In this document: piece by piece, positions 8,558 to 15,993 of the stretch
How the letters are laid out: each line of letters starts with the position of its first letter
How positions within the stretch are numbered: position 1 is the first letter of the stretch
Origin: Flavobacterium seoulense
GTDB lineage: Bacteria; Bacteroidota; Bacteroidia; Flavobacteriales; Flavobacteriaceae
NCBI RefSeq assembly: GCF_000695795.1
Contig: NZ_JNCA01000006.1
Location: forward strand, 1-64,000
Length of the DNA stretch: 64,000 nucleotides
Reading direction: 5' to 3'
Program-made: the position numbers and the translations under genes
The notes under the pieces: model-generated
Told to the model about the DNA's origin: nothing
Database searches by the model: none
The model's input: the letters and a program-made list of their open reading frames with translations, nothing else

Positions 8558-9466
8558 TTATTTTACTATAAAGCGATCAATTATTGCATCGCTTTCTGTT
8601 TTTGGAGCATCTGGTTTTAATTTAAACAAATGCGTAAAAAGTGATTTTTTATCTACTTTTTCTTCCAGTTTAATATCTTTATTTTGAGCAAAAACAACAT
8701 CCCATTTTGCTCTTACATTTTTCCAAAGCGTTTTGTTTTCAGCCCACCATTTTTGAGCAGCCTCGCATTTAGAATCTTCTACTTTAGTATAAATGTCTAA
8801 GCCTTTTTCTTCAGCCAGAACGACATCTTTTCCATCGTTATCTCTGATAAGTTTTACGTTATCCTGTTCGTGATTCCATCCTGTTTTTGTAATTTCATGA
8901 ATGTTTCTTCTCTTTAAAACATTATAATCATTACGTTTAGTATGTTCTCTTCTTGGTAGTGGAGCATCAGTGGTGTTTACCCAATAGTCTTTTCCGTCAA
9001 CGTGAACCCAGCTCGCAGTTCCTTCGTATCTAGGGCTGTCATCCACCTGATATACTTTTTGAGTCCATTGTCCTTTTACGTCTTTTTTATTGAGTTTACT
9101 GTATTTCCAGGTGTCATCTTTATAGAATGAATATAAATCAGTGTTTTCATAAACCCAGTCCTGTCTCCAGTGTTTGATAATCATATCCGGACCAGCAATA
9201 AGTAAATGTTGTAATACAATTTTATTTGAATTATCTTCTAATGGAGTAATCCATTCTAAGGCAGTTTCATGTTTAGTTGCAGATGGTTTATAGTTGATAG
9301 AATCTTTAGAATATTGGAATGTTTCAGTAAAATTGAATTTTACTTCATAGCAGCCACACATAGATTTAATTGATTCGATGTCTTGCTTTTTTTTGGCTTC
9401 CTGACTAAATCCAATTGCTGTTGTAAGTGCTAGAGCAGCAATTAGATAATTCTTTCTTGTAATCAT
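8558..9466 (-). CDS. DUF6607 family protein, heme-locus associated
   Basis: The 302-residue protein has a cleavable signal (ALTTAIGFSQ) and the start of the mature domain KKQDIESIKSMCGCYEVKFNFTETF, which I associate with the DUF6607 family of Bacteroidota and some proteobacteria. The CGC motif (Cys36, Cys38) and several Trp-rich beta stretches (HWRQDWVYEN, WTQKVYQVDD) suggest a periplasmic beta-structured ligand-binding protein. It is divergent from a heme-type TonB receptor and HmuY, sharing a palindrome-bearing promoter region. A role in heme or iron handling is inferred from this context. Biochemical function is not known to me. Confidence 0.7.
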   Translation of the reverse strand: MITRKNYLIAALALTTAIGFSQEAKKKQDIESIKSMCGCYEVKFNFTETFQYSKDSINYKPSATKHETALEWITPLEDNSNKIVLQHLLIAGPDMIIKHWRQDWVYENTDLYSFYKDDTWKYSKLNKKDVKGQWTQKVYQVDDSPRYEGTASWVHVDGKDYWVNTTDAPLPRREHTKRNDYNVLKRRNIHEITKTGWNHEQDNVKLIRDNDGKDVVLAEEKGLDIYTKVEDSKCEAAQKWWAENKTLWKNVRAKWDVVFAQNKDIKLEEKVDKKSLFTHLFKLKPDAPKTESDAIIDRFIVK

Positions 9467-9496
9467 GTTTGTTTTTCTTGTTTAAAAAATTTTCGA

Positions 9497-9504
9497 CAAA
9501 TATA
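9497..9504 (-). promoter_or_regulatory. -7 box of the DUF6607 gene
   Basis: On the minus strand the sequence is TATATTTG, 30 bases before the ATG at 9466. Confidence 0.6.
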
Positions 9505-9509
9505 TATAA

Positions 9510-9528
9510 TTTATTTAGAACAAATAAA
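9510..9528. promoter_or_regulatory. Candidate Fur-like operator in divergent heme promoter
   Basis: TTTATTTAGAACAAATAAA is a 19-base palindrome, 7-base arms with a 5-base spacer, placed between the two divergent -7 boxes (5 bases from one, 8 from the other). Size and position fit a Fur-type iron repressor site. A closely related sequence lies upstream of the siderophore receptor at 62865. Protein assignment is inference. Confidence 0.5.
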
Positions 9529-9536
9529 AATAATTA

Positions 9537-9544
9537 TATATTTG
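9537..9544 (+). promoter_or_regulatory. -7 box of the heme receptor operon
   Basis: TATATTTG lies 29 bases before the ATG at 9574. Confidence 0.6.
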
Positions 9545-9573
9545 CATAAAATTATTAAGATTAAATAAAAATA

Positions 9574-11634
9574 ATGAGGTTGAGAATTACGCCATTTATG
9601 AGCTTGTTTTTTTGCGGTATGGCTTTCGGACAAATGAAAGATAGTATTGCGGTTGACGAGAAACTTGCAGAAGTAGTGGTGACAGGTACAAGAACCCAAA
9701 GAAAGCTTTCGACATTGCCTTTGCCAATGACCGTTATTACATCTGAAGCTATTTTAAAAACGGGTGTTACCAGATTAAATGAGATTTTGAATGAGCAAAC
9801 AGGAGTTATCCTGATACCTGATGAAAGTGGTTTTGAAGGAATCCAGATGCAGGGTTTAGATGCCGCTTATACCATGATTTTAATTGATGGTGTGCCACTG
9901 GTAGGAAGAACTTCGGGAGTATTGGATTTATCAAGAGTTTCTGTGGGGAATATTGACAGGATTGAAATTGTTAAAGGAGCTTCATCAGCATTATATGGTT
10001 CTGAAGCGATGGGAGGAGTAATTAATGTTATTACAAAAAGACCTAAAAATGATGGGGTTGATGGCAGTCTTTCTTATCGTTATGGTACATTTAATACTAA
10101 TGATATTAATGGGAACGTTCTTTGGAAAAAGAAAAAATTAGCGGCTAATTTATTTGCCAATTTTTATTCGACAGATGGATTTGATTTAGATAAGAGTACA
10201 TGGGTACAGAATATTGAGAAATTTCACAATACGACGATTCAGCCAAAAATATATTATGATTTTTCAGAAAATTTAAAGCTGACTGTAAGTAACCGCTTTT
10301 TTTATCAAATGATTGATAACAAAGCAGTAATTGATTCAGAAAGACATACAGGTGATGCTACTGAAAACGAATGGAATTCGCAAGCTAAGTTAGATCATAA
10401 ATGGAATTCGAAAATTTATTCAGAATATGAATTGTATGCGACTAATTATAGAAATGATTCGTTTTTAAAAAATGAAAATAATGTGCTTTTTGAAAAAGCA
10501 TTTTATAATCAATGGCTTTTAAGACCAGAAATTAGAACGACTTTTTCAATAAATAAAGATAAGTTAACCGCAGGATTAGGGATTAATCACGAAACATTAG
10601 ACAGGACTTATTTTTCTGAAAATGTAACTTTTAATTCTCAGTATGTTTTCGTTCAATACGATTACAATCCGTCTGAAAAGTTGAATATTCTGGCTGGTTT
10701 TAGATATGATAATCACAGTGCGTATGCATCGCAATTGAGTCCGAAGTTAGCTGCGAATTATAAAATAACTGATGATTTTTCATTGAAAGCTTCAGTAGGA
10801 TATGGTTATAAAGCGCCTGATTTCCGTCAGCTGTATTTTGATTTTATGAATCCACAAGTTGGCTATACTGTTTTAGGTTATAATATTGCCGAAGATCGTT
10901 TGAACGAATTAGAAGCTCAGGGACAAATTGCATTGCGAACTTCAGGAGTGAATTTTAGTGTTCCTTTGAAAGCCGAAAGTGCTATCAATTTCAATTTTGG
11001 AACATTTTATAAAAAGAACAAGTTTAAATTAGACATAAATGCTTTTTATAATTCGATTTCAAATTTAATAGACACACGTGTTGTGGCTTTAAAAAGCAAT
11101 GGACAAAATGTTTTTAGTTATACTAATATAAGCGAAATTTTTACTTATGGTTTAGAGTATAATTCGACATATACTTTTAATAAAAAAATAGCAGTGTCCT
11201 TAGGATATCAATATTTAATCGCAAAAGATAAATCAGTGGTTGACGATTTTGATAATCACAAGTTTGTGCGTCCGCCGGGTTCTGGAACTATTGAAATTAG
11301 TAAGTCAGATTATTTCGGATTATTTAACAGATCAAAACATACTGTTAATATTAAGTTGGCTTACAGTTTTCCTGAAATTAAAACCGATATTAATTTACGT
11401 GTTTTCTATCGCAGTAAATACGGAATTTTTGATTCTAATGGAAATTCTGTTCTGGATAAATACGATAGGTTTGTGGATGGTTATGCTCAGGCTAACTTAT
11501 CAATATCAAAATATATTACAGATAAATTAATGCTTCAGGGAGGAGCTAATAATTTACTGGATTATACAAATCCAGGACAAATTAATAATCTTGCGGGAAG
11601 ACAATTTTTTGCACGAATTCAATACAATTTTTAA
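9574..11634 (+). CDS. TonB-dependent heme receptor (HmuR-like)
   Basis: This 686-residue outer-membrane receptor has a signal peptide (FFCGMAFGQ), a TonB box-like EVVVTGT at about 30-36, a plug domain (about 45-150, with VKGASSALYGSEAMGGVINVIT) and a 22-strand barrel ending in the aromatic FARIQYNF. There is no N-terminal carboxypeptidase-like domain, unlike SusC proteins. The next gene, 25 bases downstream, encodes an HmuY-family lipoprotein, which makes heme or hemoprotein uptake the likely role. The barrel contains FRQLYFDF; heme-receptor FRAP/NPDL motifs are not clearly conserved, so ligand assignment rests mainly on context. Confidence 0.85.
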   Translation: MRLRITPFMSLFFCGMAFGQMKDSIAVDEKLAEVVVTGTRTQRKLSTLPLPMTVITSEAILKTGVTRLNEILNEQTGVILIPDESGFEGIQMQGLDAAYTMILIDGVPLVGRTSGVLDLSRVSVGNIDRIEIVKGASSALYGSEAMGGVINVITKRPKNDGVDGSLSYRYGTFNTNDINGNVLWKKKKLAANLFANFYSTDGFDLDKSTWVQNIEKFHNTTIQPKIYYDFSENLKLTVSNRFFYQMIDNKAVIDSERHTGDATENEWNSQAKLDHKWNSKIYSEYELYATNYRNDSFLKNENNVLFEKAFYNQWLLRPEIRTTFSINKDKLTAGLGINHETLDRTYFSENVTFNSQYVFVQYDYNPSEKLNILAGFRYDNHSAYASQLSPKLAANYKITDDFSLKASVGYGYKAPDFRQLYFDFMNPQVGYTVLGYNIAEDRLNELEAQGQIALRTSGVNFSVPLKAESAINFNFGTFYKKNKFKLDINAFYNSISNLIDTRVVALKSNGQNVFSYTNISEIFTYGLEYNSTYTFNKKIAVSLGYQYLIAKDKSVVDDFDNHKFVRPPGSGTIEISKSDYFGLFNRSKHTVNIKLAYSFPEIKTDINLRVFYRSKYGIFDSNGNSVLDKYDRFVDGYAQANLSISKYITDKLMLQGGANNLLDYTNPGQINNLAGRQFFARIQYNF

Positions 11635-11659
11635 TCAATAATTATTTAAATACCCAACA

Positions 11660-12259
11660 ATGAACACAAAATTTTTAAAACTGACACTTTTAGCTTTAGT
11701 ACTATTTACTGCATCTTGTAGTAATGATGATAATGAAACAGTAGTGGCTGAAACTGAAACGGTTTCTAATCTTGAAGCTCCATCTACGGCTAGTGGATAC
11801 ACAAAATTCAGTTTTTCTAAAAATGCAGTAGTAACTACTGATGATTGGGATATTGCTTTCCGTGGTACTACAATCTTAGTAAATGGAGGCGTGAAAGGAA
11901 GTGATGCCACAGAGCCAGCAAGAACTGGGCAAGGAGCAGTGAGTATTGTTTCTGATATATTTGCAAATGTAACAACTGTTCCTGCTAATGAAACTTTTAA
12001 ACAAGATACAGCTACACTTTATGCAATTCCCACAGGAGGAGGGAATGGTTGGTATACTTATAATGTTGTCGGACTTCATATTATTGCTCCTATTGCAGGA
12101 AAAGTATTTGTGGTAAAAACACATGATGGTAAATATGCCAAATTTGAAGTGTTAAGTTACTATAAGGATGCACCAGCTGAACCAAATTATATGACATCTG
12201 TAGCTGGATATTACAAATTCAATTTTGCATATCAGGCTAATAGCAATACAACATTCTAA
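11660..12259 (+). CDS. HmuY family heme-binding lipoprotein
   Basis: The 199-residue protein has a lipoprotein signal (FTASC, Cys20) followed by an acidic linker and a mature domain that resembles HmuY: the SGYTKFSFSKNAVVTTDDWDIAFRGTTILVNGG region and the C-terminal VVKTHDGKYAKFEVLSYYKD are characteristic. HmuY proteins extract heme at the cell surface and pass it to the HmuR receptor. Heme-ligating His/Met residues of Porphyromonas HmuY cannot be assigned by eye. It is cotranscribed with the TonB receptor and followed by a terminator. Confidence 0.82.
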   Translation: MNTKFLKLTLLALVLFTASCSNDDNETVVAETETVSNLEAPSTASGYTKFSFSKNAVVTTDDWDIAFRGTTILVNGGVKGSDATEPARTGQGAVSIVSDIFANVTTVPANETFKQDTATLYAIPTGGGNGWYTYNVVGLHIIAPIAGKVFVVKTHDGKYAKFEVLSYYKDAPAEPNYMTSVAGYYKFNFAYQANSNTTF

Positions 12260-12356
12260 GAAAATAAAGATTAGTCATTATTTTCGATACAATACATTAA
12301 ATTAATGTCCATAACTCATTAACTTAATTACTTGGTTTTTTTTATTTTTTTTTGTC

Positions 12357-12386
12357 AAAAGAGGTTAGATTATTCTAGCCTCTTTT
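12357..12386 (+). terminator. Terminator after hmuY
   Basis: AAAAGAGGTTAGA pairs with TCTAGCCTCTTTT (one G-U or mismatch position), with a short loop and T run, about 100 bases after the hmuY stop. Confidence 0.8.
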
Positions 12387-12422
12387 TAGTTTTAGTTCAG
12401 ATAGAAAAAAAACAAGAGGAGT

Positions 12423-12460
12423 CTTAAAACTTTAAACTTTAAACTTTTTAACTTTTAACC
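12423..12460. repeat. Short tandem AAACTTT units before ffh
   Basis: TTAAAACTTTAAACTTTAAAC continues into further AACTTTT copies, directly before the ffh promoter. It is a degenerate tandem of 7-8 base units like those filling other spacers in the window. Confidence 0.5.
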
Positions 12461-12468
12461 GTTTATCC

Positions 12469-12476
12469 TATATTTG
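12469..12476 (+). promoter_or_regulatory. -7 box TATATTTG of ffh
   Basis: Consensus TAnnTTTG motif 22 bases before the ATG at 12499. Confidence 0.65.
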
Positions 12477-12498
12477 CAGTTCCAAAAAATACAATATT

Positions 12499-13866
12499 AT
12501 GTTTGATAATTTAAGCGAAAAATTAGACAAAGCTTTTCATATACTAAAAGGTCACGGTAAAATTACCGAAGTAAACGTTGCTGATACCTTGAAAGAAGTT
12601 CGTCGTGCTTTACTTGATGCCGATGTGAATTTTAAAATTGCTAAAGATTTTACTGCTCGTGTAAAAGATAAAGCTATAGGTCAGGACGTATTAACTACTT
12701 TACAGCCAGGACAATTATTGGTAAAATTAGTTAAGGATGAATTGACTGAATTAATGGGAGGTGATGTTGCAGGTATCAATTTACAAGGAACACCATCTGT
12801 GATTTTGATGTCAGGTTTACAAGGATCTGGAAAGACTACTTTTTCTGGAAAACTGGCTAATTATCTTCAAACAAAAAAGAATAAAAAACCTCTTTTGGTT
12901 GCTTGTGATATTTACCGTCCTGCGGCGATAAATCAGTTGAATGTTGTAGGAGACTCGATTGGAGTTGAGGTTTATTCAGAACCAGAGAATAAAAATCCTG
13001 TTGAAATTGCTCAAAATGCAATCAAACACGCAAAAGCTAACGGGTTTAACGTAGTTATTGTCGATACAGCAGGTCGTTTGGCAGTAGATCAGGAAATGAT
13101 GGACGAAATTGCACGTGTTCACGCTGCTATTAAACCACAGGAAACCTTATTTGTTGTCGATTCGATGACAGGTCAGGATGCGGTAAATACTGCTAAAGCT
13201 TTTAACGATATTTTGAATTTTGATGGAGTTATCTTAACTAAATTAGATGGTGATACTCGTGGTGGAGCGGCTTTATCTATTAAATCAGTAGTAAACAAAC
13301 CAATTAAATTTGTAGGTACTGGTGAAAAAATGGAAGCTATTGATGTTTTCTATCCAGACCGTATGGCAGAGCGTATCCTTGGGATGGGAGACGTTGTTTC
13401 CTTAGTTGAAAGAGCACAGGAGCAATTTGACGAAGAAGAAGCCAGAAAATTACAAAAGAAAATTGCTAAGAATGAATTTGGTTTTGATGATTTCCTAACT
13501 CAAATTCAACAAGTAAAGAAAATGGGTAATATGAAGGATTTGGTAGGAATGATACCGGGAGCTTCAAAAGCCATGAAAGATGTAGAAATCGAAGACGATG
13601 CTTTCAAACATATTGAAGCCATCATTTATTCGATGACTCCTATCGAAAGAAAAAAACCAGCTTTGATTGATGTGAAAAGAAAAGCAAGAATTGCAAAAGG
13701 TTCCGGAACTAAAATTGAGCAGGTAAATCAGTTGATGAAGCAGTTTGACCAAATGAGTAAAATGATGAAAATGATGCAAGGTCCAGGTGGAAAAAATCTG
13801 ATGAAAATGATGGGCGGAATGAAAGGGATGCCAGGTGGAATGCCGGGTATGCCAGGAATGAAATAA
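12499..13866 (+). CDS. ffh: Signal recognition particle protein Ffh
   Basis: Ffh is the GTPase subunit of SRP, targeting nascent membrane proteins to FtsY and the Sec translocon. The 455-residue protein has the N domain (1-90), the G domain with P-loop GLQGSGKTT (about 107-115), DTAGR and TKLDGD, and a Met-rich M domain for signal-peptide and 4.5S RNA binding. The C-terminus is an extended Met/Gly repeat (GGMKGMPGGMPGMPGMK). It has its own promoter and is followed by a palindromic spacer before folD. Confidence 0.97.
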   Translation: MFDNLSEKLDKAFHILKGHGKITEVNVADTLKEVRRALLDADVNFKIAKDFTARVKDKAIGQDVLTTLQPGQLLVKLVKDELTELMGGDVAGINLQGTPSVILMSGLQGSGKTTFSGKLANYLQTKKNKKPLLVACDIYRPAAINQLNVVGDSIGVEVYSEPENKNPVEIAQNAIKHAKANGFNVVIVDTAGRLAVDQEMMDEIARVHAAIKPQETLFVVDSMTGQDAVNTAKAFNDILNFDGVILTKLDGDTRGGAALSIKSVVNKPIKFVGTGEKMEAIDVFYPDRMAERILGMGDVVSLVERAQEQFDEEEARKLQKKIAKNEFGFDDFLTQIQQVKKMGNMKDLVGMIPGASKAMKDVEIEDDAFKHIEAIIYSMTPIERKKPALIDVKRKARIAKGSGTKIEQVNQLMKQFDQMSKMMKMMQGPGGKNLMKMMGGMKGMPGGMPGMPGMK

Positions 13867-13876
13867 ATATAAATTG

Positions 13877-13933
13877 TGAGTTATGAATTATGAGTTTTTA
13901 TAGAACTTGTAACTTATAGCTCATAACTCATAA
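13877..13933. repeat. Palindrome of tandem AGTTATGA units between ffh and folD
   Basis: GAGTTATGAATTATGAG on the left pairs imperfectly with CTCATAACTCATAAC on the right, with a loop of about 20 bases. The same unit appears at 6464-6488. The repeat fills almost the whole 79-base gap. Confidence 0.6.
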
Positions 13934-13945
13934 CTTAAAAAAACG

Positions 13946-14827
13946 ATGCAAATATTAGACGGAAAAAAAACTTCGGAAGACATTAAAAATGAAATCGCTG
14001 CCGAAGTACAAAAAATGAAAGCCAATGGGGAAAAAGTACCTCATTTAGCAGCTGTTATTGTTGGTAACAACGGTGCAAGTTTAACTTATGTAGGTAGTAA
14101 AGTACGCTCTTGTGAGCAAATTGGTTTCGATTCTACTTTAGTTGCTTTGCCTGAAGAAACAACAGAAGAGCAATTATTAACTAAAATCAAAGAATTGAAC
14201 GAAGATGATAATCTTGATGGTTATATCGTTCAGTTACCTTTACCAAAACATATTGATGAAGAGAAAATTCTTTTAGCTATCGATCCACAAAAAGATGTTG
14301 ATGGTTTTCATCCAACTAACTTTGGTCGTATGGCTCTGGAAATGGAAACATTTTTACCTGCAACACCATTTGGAATTATGGAATTGCTAGAGCGTTACAA
14401 AGTAGAAACTTCAGGGAAACATACTGTGGTTATTGGCCGTAGTCATATTGTAGGCCGACCTATGAGTATTTTGATGAGTCGTAAAGGTAATCCAGGTGAT
14501 TCAACAGTAACTTTGACTCATAGCCGTACTAAAAATCTGGAGGAATACACTAAAAACGCTGATATTATCATCACTGCTTTAGGAGTTCCTGAATTTTTAA
14601 AAGCGGATATGGTAAAAGACGGAGTTGTAATTATTGACGTAGGAATTACTCGTGTTGAGGATGCTTCAAATTCAAAAGGATATGTAATTAAAGGAGATGT
14701 TGATTTTGATGGTGTAAGCAAAAAATCATCTTTCATTACTCCGGTTCCTGGTGGAGTAGGACCTATGACCATTGCAATGTTATTGAAAAATACACTTTTG
14801 GCCCGAAAAATCAGAAGCCGTAAATAA
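13946..14827 (+). CDS. folD: Bifunctional methylene-THF dehydrogenase/cyclohydrolase
   Basis: FolD converts 5,10-methylene-THF to 10-formyl-THF through NADP-dependent oxidation and cyclohydrolysis. The 293-residue protein is standard length. Key motifs include [14 protein letters not shown] with the catalytic Lys, [14 protein letters not shown], the nucleotide-binding [14 protein letters not shown] and the C-terminal [15 protein letters not shown]. It stands alone with a strong terminator. PurU, which acts on the product 10-formyl-THF, is encoded at 32393. Confidence 0.97.
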   Translation: MQILDGKKTSEDIKNEIAAEVQKMKANGEKVPHLAAVIVGNNGASLTYVGSKVRSCEQIGFDSTLVALPEETTEEQLLTKIKELNEDDNLDGYIVQLPLPKHIDEEKILLAIDPQKDVDGFHPTNFGRMALEMETFLPATPFGIMELLERYKVETSGKHTVVIGRSHIVGRPMSILMSRKGNPGDSTVTLTHSRTKNLEEYTKNADIIITALGVPEFLKADMVKDGVVIIDVGITRVEDASNSKGYVIKGDVDFDGVSKKSSFITPVPGGVGPMTIAMLLKNTLLARKIRSRK

Positions 14828-14855
14828 AATATCAGAATTAGTATTCTGCTGAGAT

Positions 14856-14886
14856 AGCCTTAAACGTAAGTTTAAGGCTTTTTTTG
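14856..14886 (+). terminator. Terminator after folD
   Basis: Perfect 10-base arms AGCCTTAAAC and GTTTAAGGCT with a 4-base loop are followed by seven or more T. Confidence 0.9.
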
Positions 14887-15009
14887 TCTTAAAAAATGAT
14901 TAATTTTTCTTCGAAATGCATTCGAAACTAAATTTAAAGAATACTTTTGCAGCACTTTTAAAAACAATCCTTCCACATGGACGATTATTATTCGGAAATA
15001 GTATTTTAA

Positions 15010-15080
15010 TATAGCATTTGAAACATTATTCAAAATGCTATCAACCCTTTTATAGCATTTTATAATGAGAGCATTTTATA
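15010..15080 (+). promoter_or_regulatory. corA leader with mutually exclusive hairpins
   Basis: The leader contains ATAGCATTT at 15011-15019 and at 15052-15060, both able to pair with the single AAATGCTAT at 15033-15041. Pairing with the second copy would hold the bases just before the ATG at 15065 in a stem, while pairing with the first would free them. A partial fourth copy (AGCATTTTATA) is inside the coding start. This could be an RNA switch or only a local repeat. Confidence 0.4.
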
Positions 15081-15991
15081 AAAATAATGACGGATTAGTT
15101 GCAGTTGAAACCTGGACTCCAAACTGTTGGATTAATGTTGAATGTCCAACTAAAGCTGAAAAAAAATACCTTCTTGGCGAACTTCAAATTCCTGAAGCGT
15201 TCTACAACGATATTGAAGATATTGACGAAAGACCGCGTATCGAAATAGAAAACGGCTGGACTTTAATTATTTTACGCATTCCAGTTAAGAGTAATGATGT
15301 AAAATTACCGTTTCAAACTATTCCTGTGGGTATTGTTTTTAAGGGCGAAATTTGTGTTACTATTAGTTTTCAGGAGACAGAAATGCTGACTGATTTTGTT
15401 GCTTATACTAAGCGTAAAAAAATCAATATTAAAGATAATTTTGATTTAGTATTAAAATTATTGTTGTCTTCCAGTGTTTGGTATTTGAAGTATTTGAAAC
15501 AAGTTAATCAAAAAATCAAACTTGCCGAAAATAATTTGGAGAAGTCTATTAAAAATGAAGAATTGCAGGCACTTTTGCAAATAGAAAAATGCTTGGTTTT
15601 CTTTATGACTTCTTTGAAAGGAAATGATATTTTGTTACATCGTATTAAAAATATAAAATCTCAAAGAGAATATTTTGATCCTGAATTACTTGAAGACGTA
15701 GAAATTGAATTGCGTCAGGCACAGGAAACGACTAATATTTACAGTGATATCTTAACAGGTACGATGGATGCGTATGCTTCGGTGATTTCGAATAATATGA
15801 ATACCATTATGAAACAAATGACTTCTATTTCGATTATCCTGATGATTCCTACTTTGATTGCGAGTTTGTACGGAATGAATGTACCTAATAATTTAGAAAA
15901 CAATCATTACGGAATTTGGATTGTAATTTCGATTTCTTTTTTACTATCGTTATTTGGCGTGTTTTTATTCAAACGAAAAAGATGGTTTTAA
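15065..15991 (+). CDS. CorA-family divalent cation transporter
   Basis: The 308-residue protein has the CorA architecture: a long cytoplasmic N-terminal alpha/beta and helical funnel (1-about 245), then two C-terminal transmembrane helices (about 252-270 and 283-303) joined by the selectivity loop YGMNVPNN (Gly-Met-Asn at 270-272). The C-terminus KRKRWF is basic and cytoplasmic. It probably transports Mg2+ or Co2+. It is a single gene converging on the sensor kinase with only two bases between stop codons. The leader has an unusual repeat (see 15010-15080). Confidence 0.9.
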   Translation: MRAFYKNNDGLVAVETWTPNCWINVECPTKAEKKYLLGELQIPEAFYNDIEDIDERPRIEIENGWTLIILRIPVKSNDVKLPFQTIPVGIVFKGEICVTISFQETEMLTDFVAYTKRKKINIKDNFDLVLKLLLSSSVWYLKYLKQVNQKIKLAENNLEKSIKNEELQALLQIEKCLVFFMTSLKGNDILLHRIKNIKSQREYFDPELLEDVEIELRQAQETTNIYSDILTGTMDAYASVISNNMNTIMKQMTSISIILMIPTLIASLYGMNVPNNLENNHYGIWIVISISFLLSLFGVFLFKRKRWF

Positions 15992-15993
15992 AT

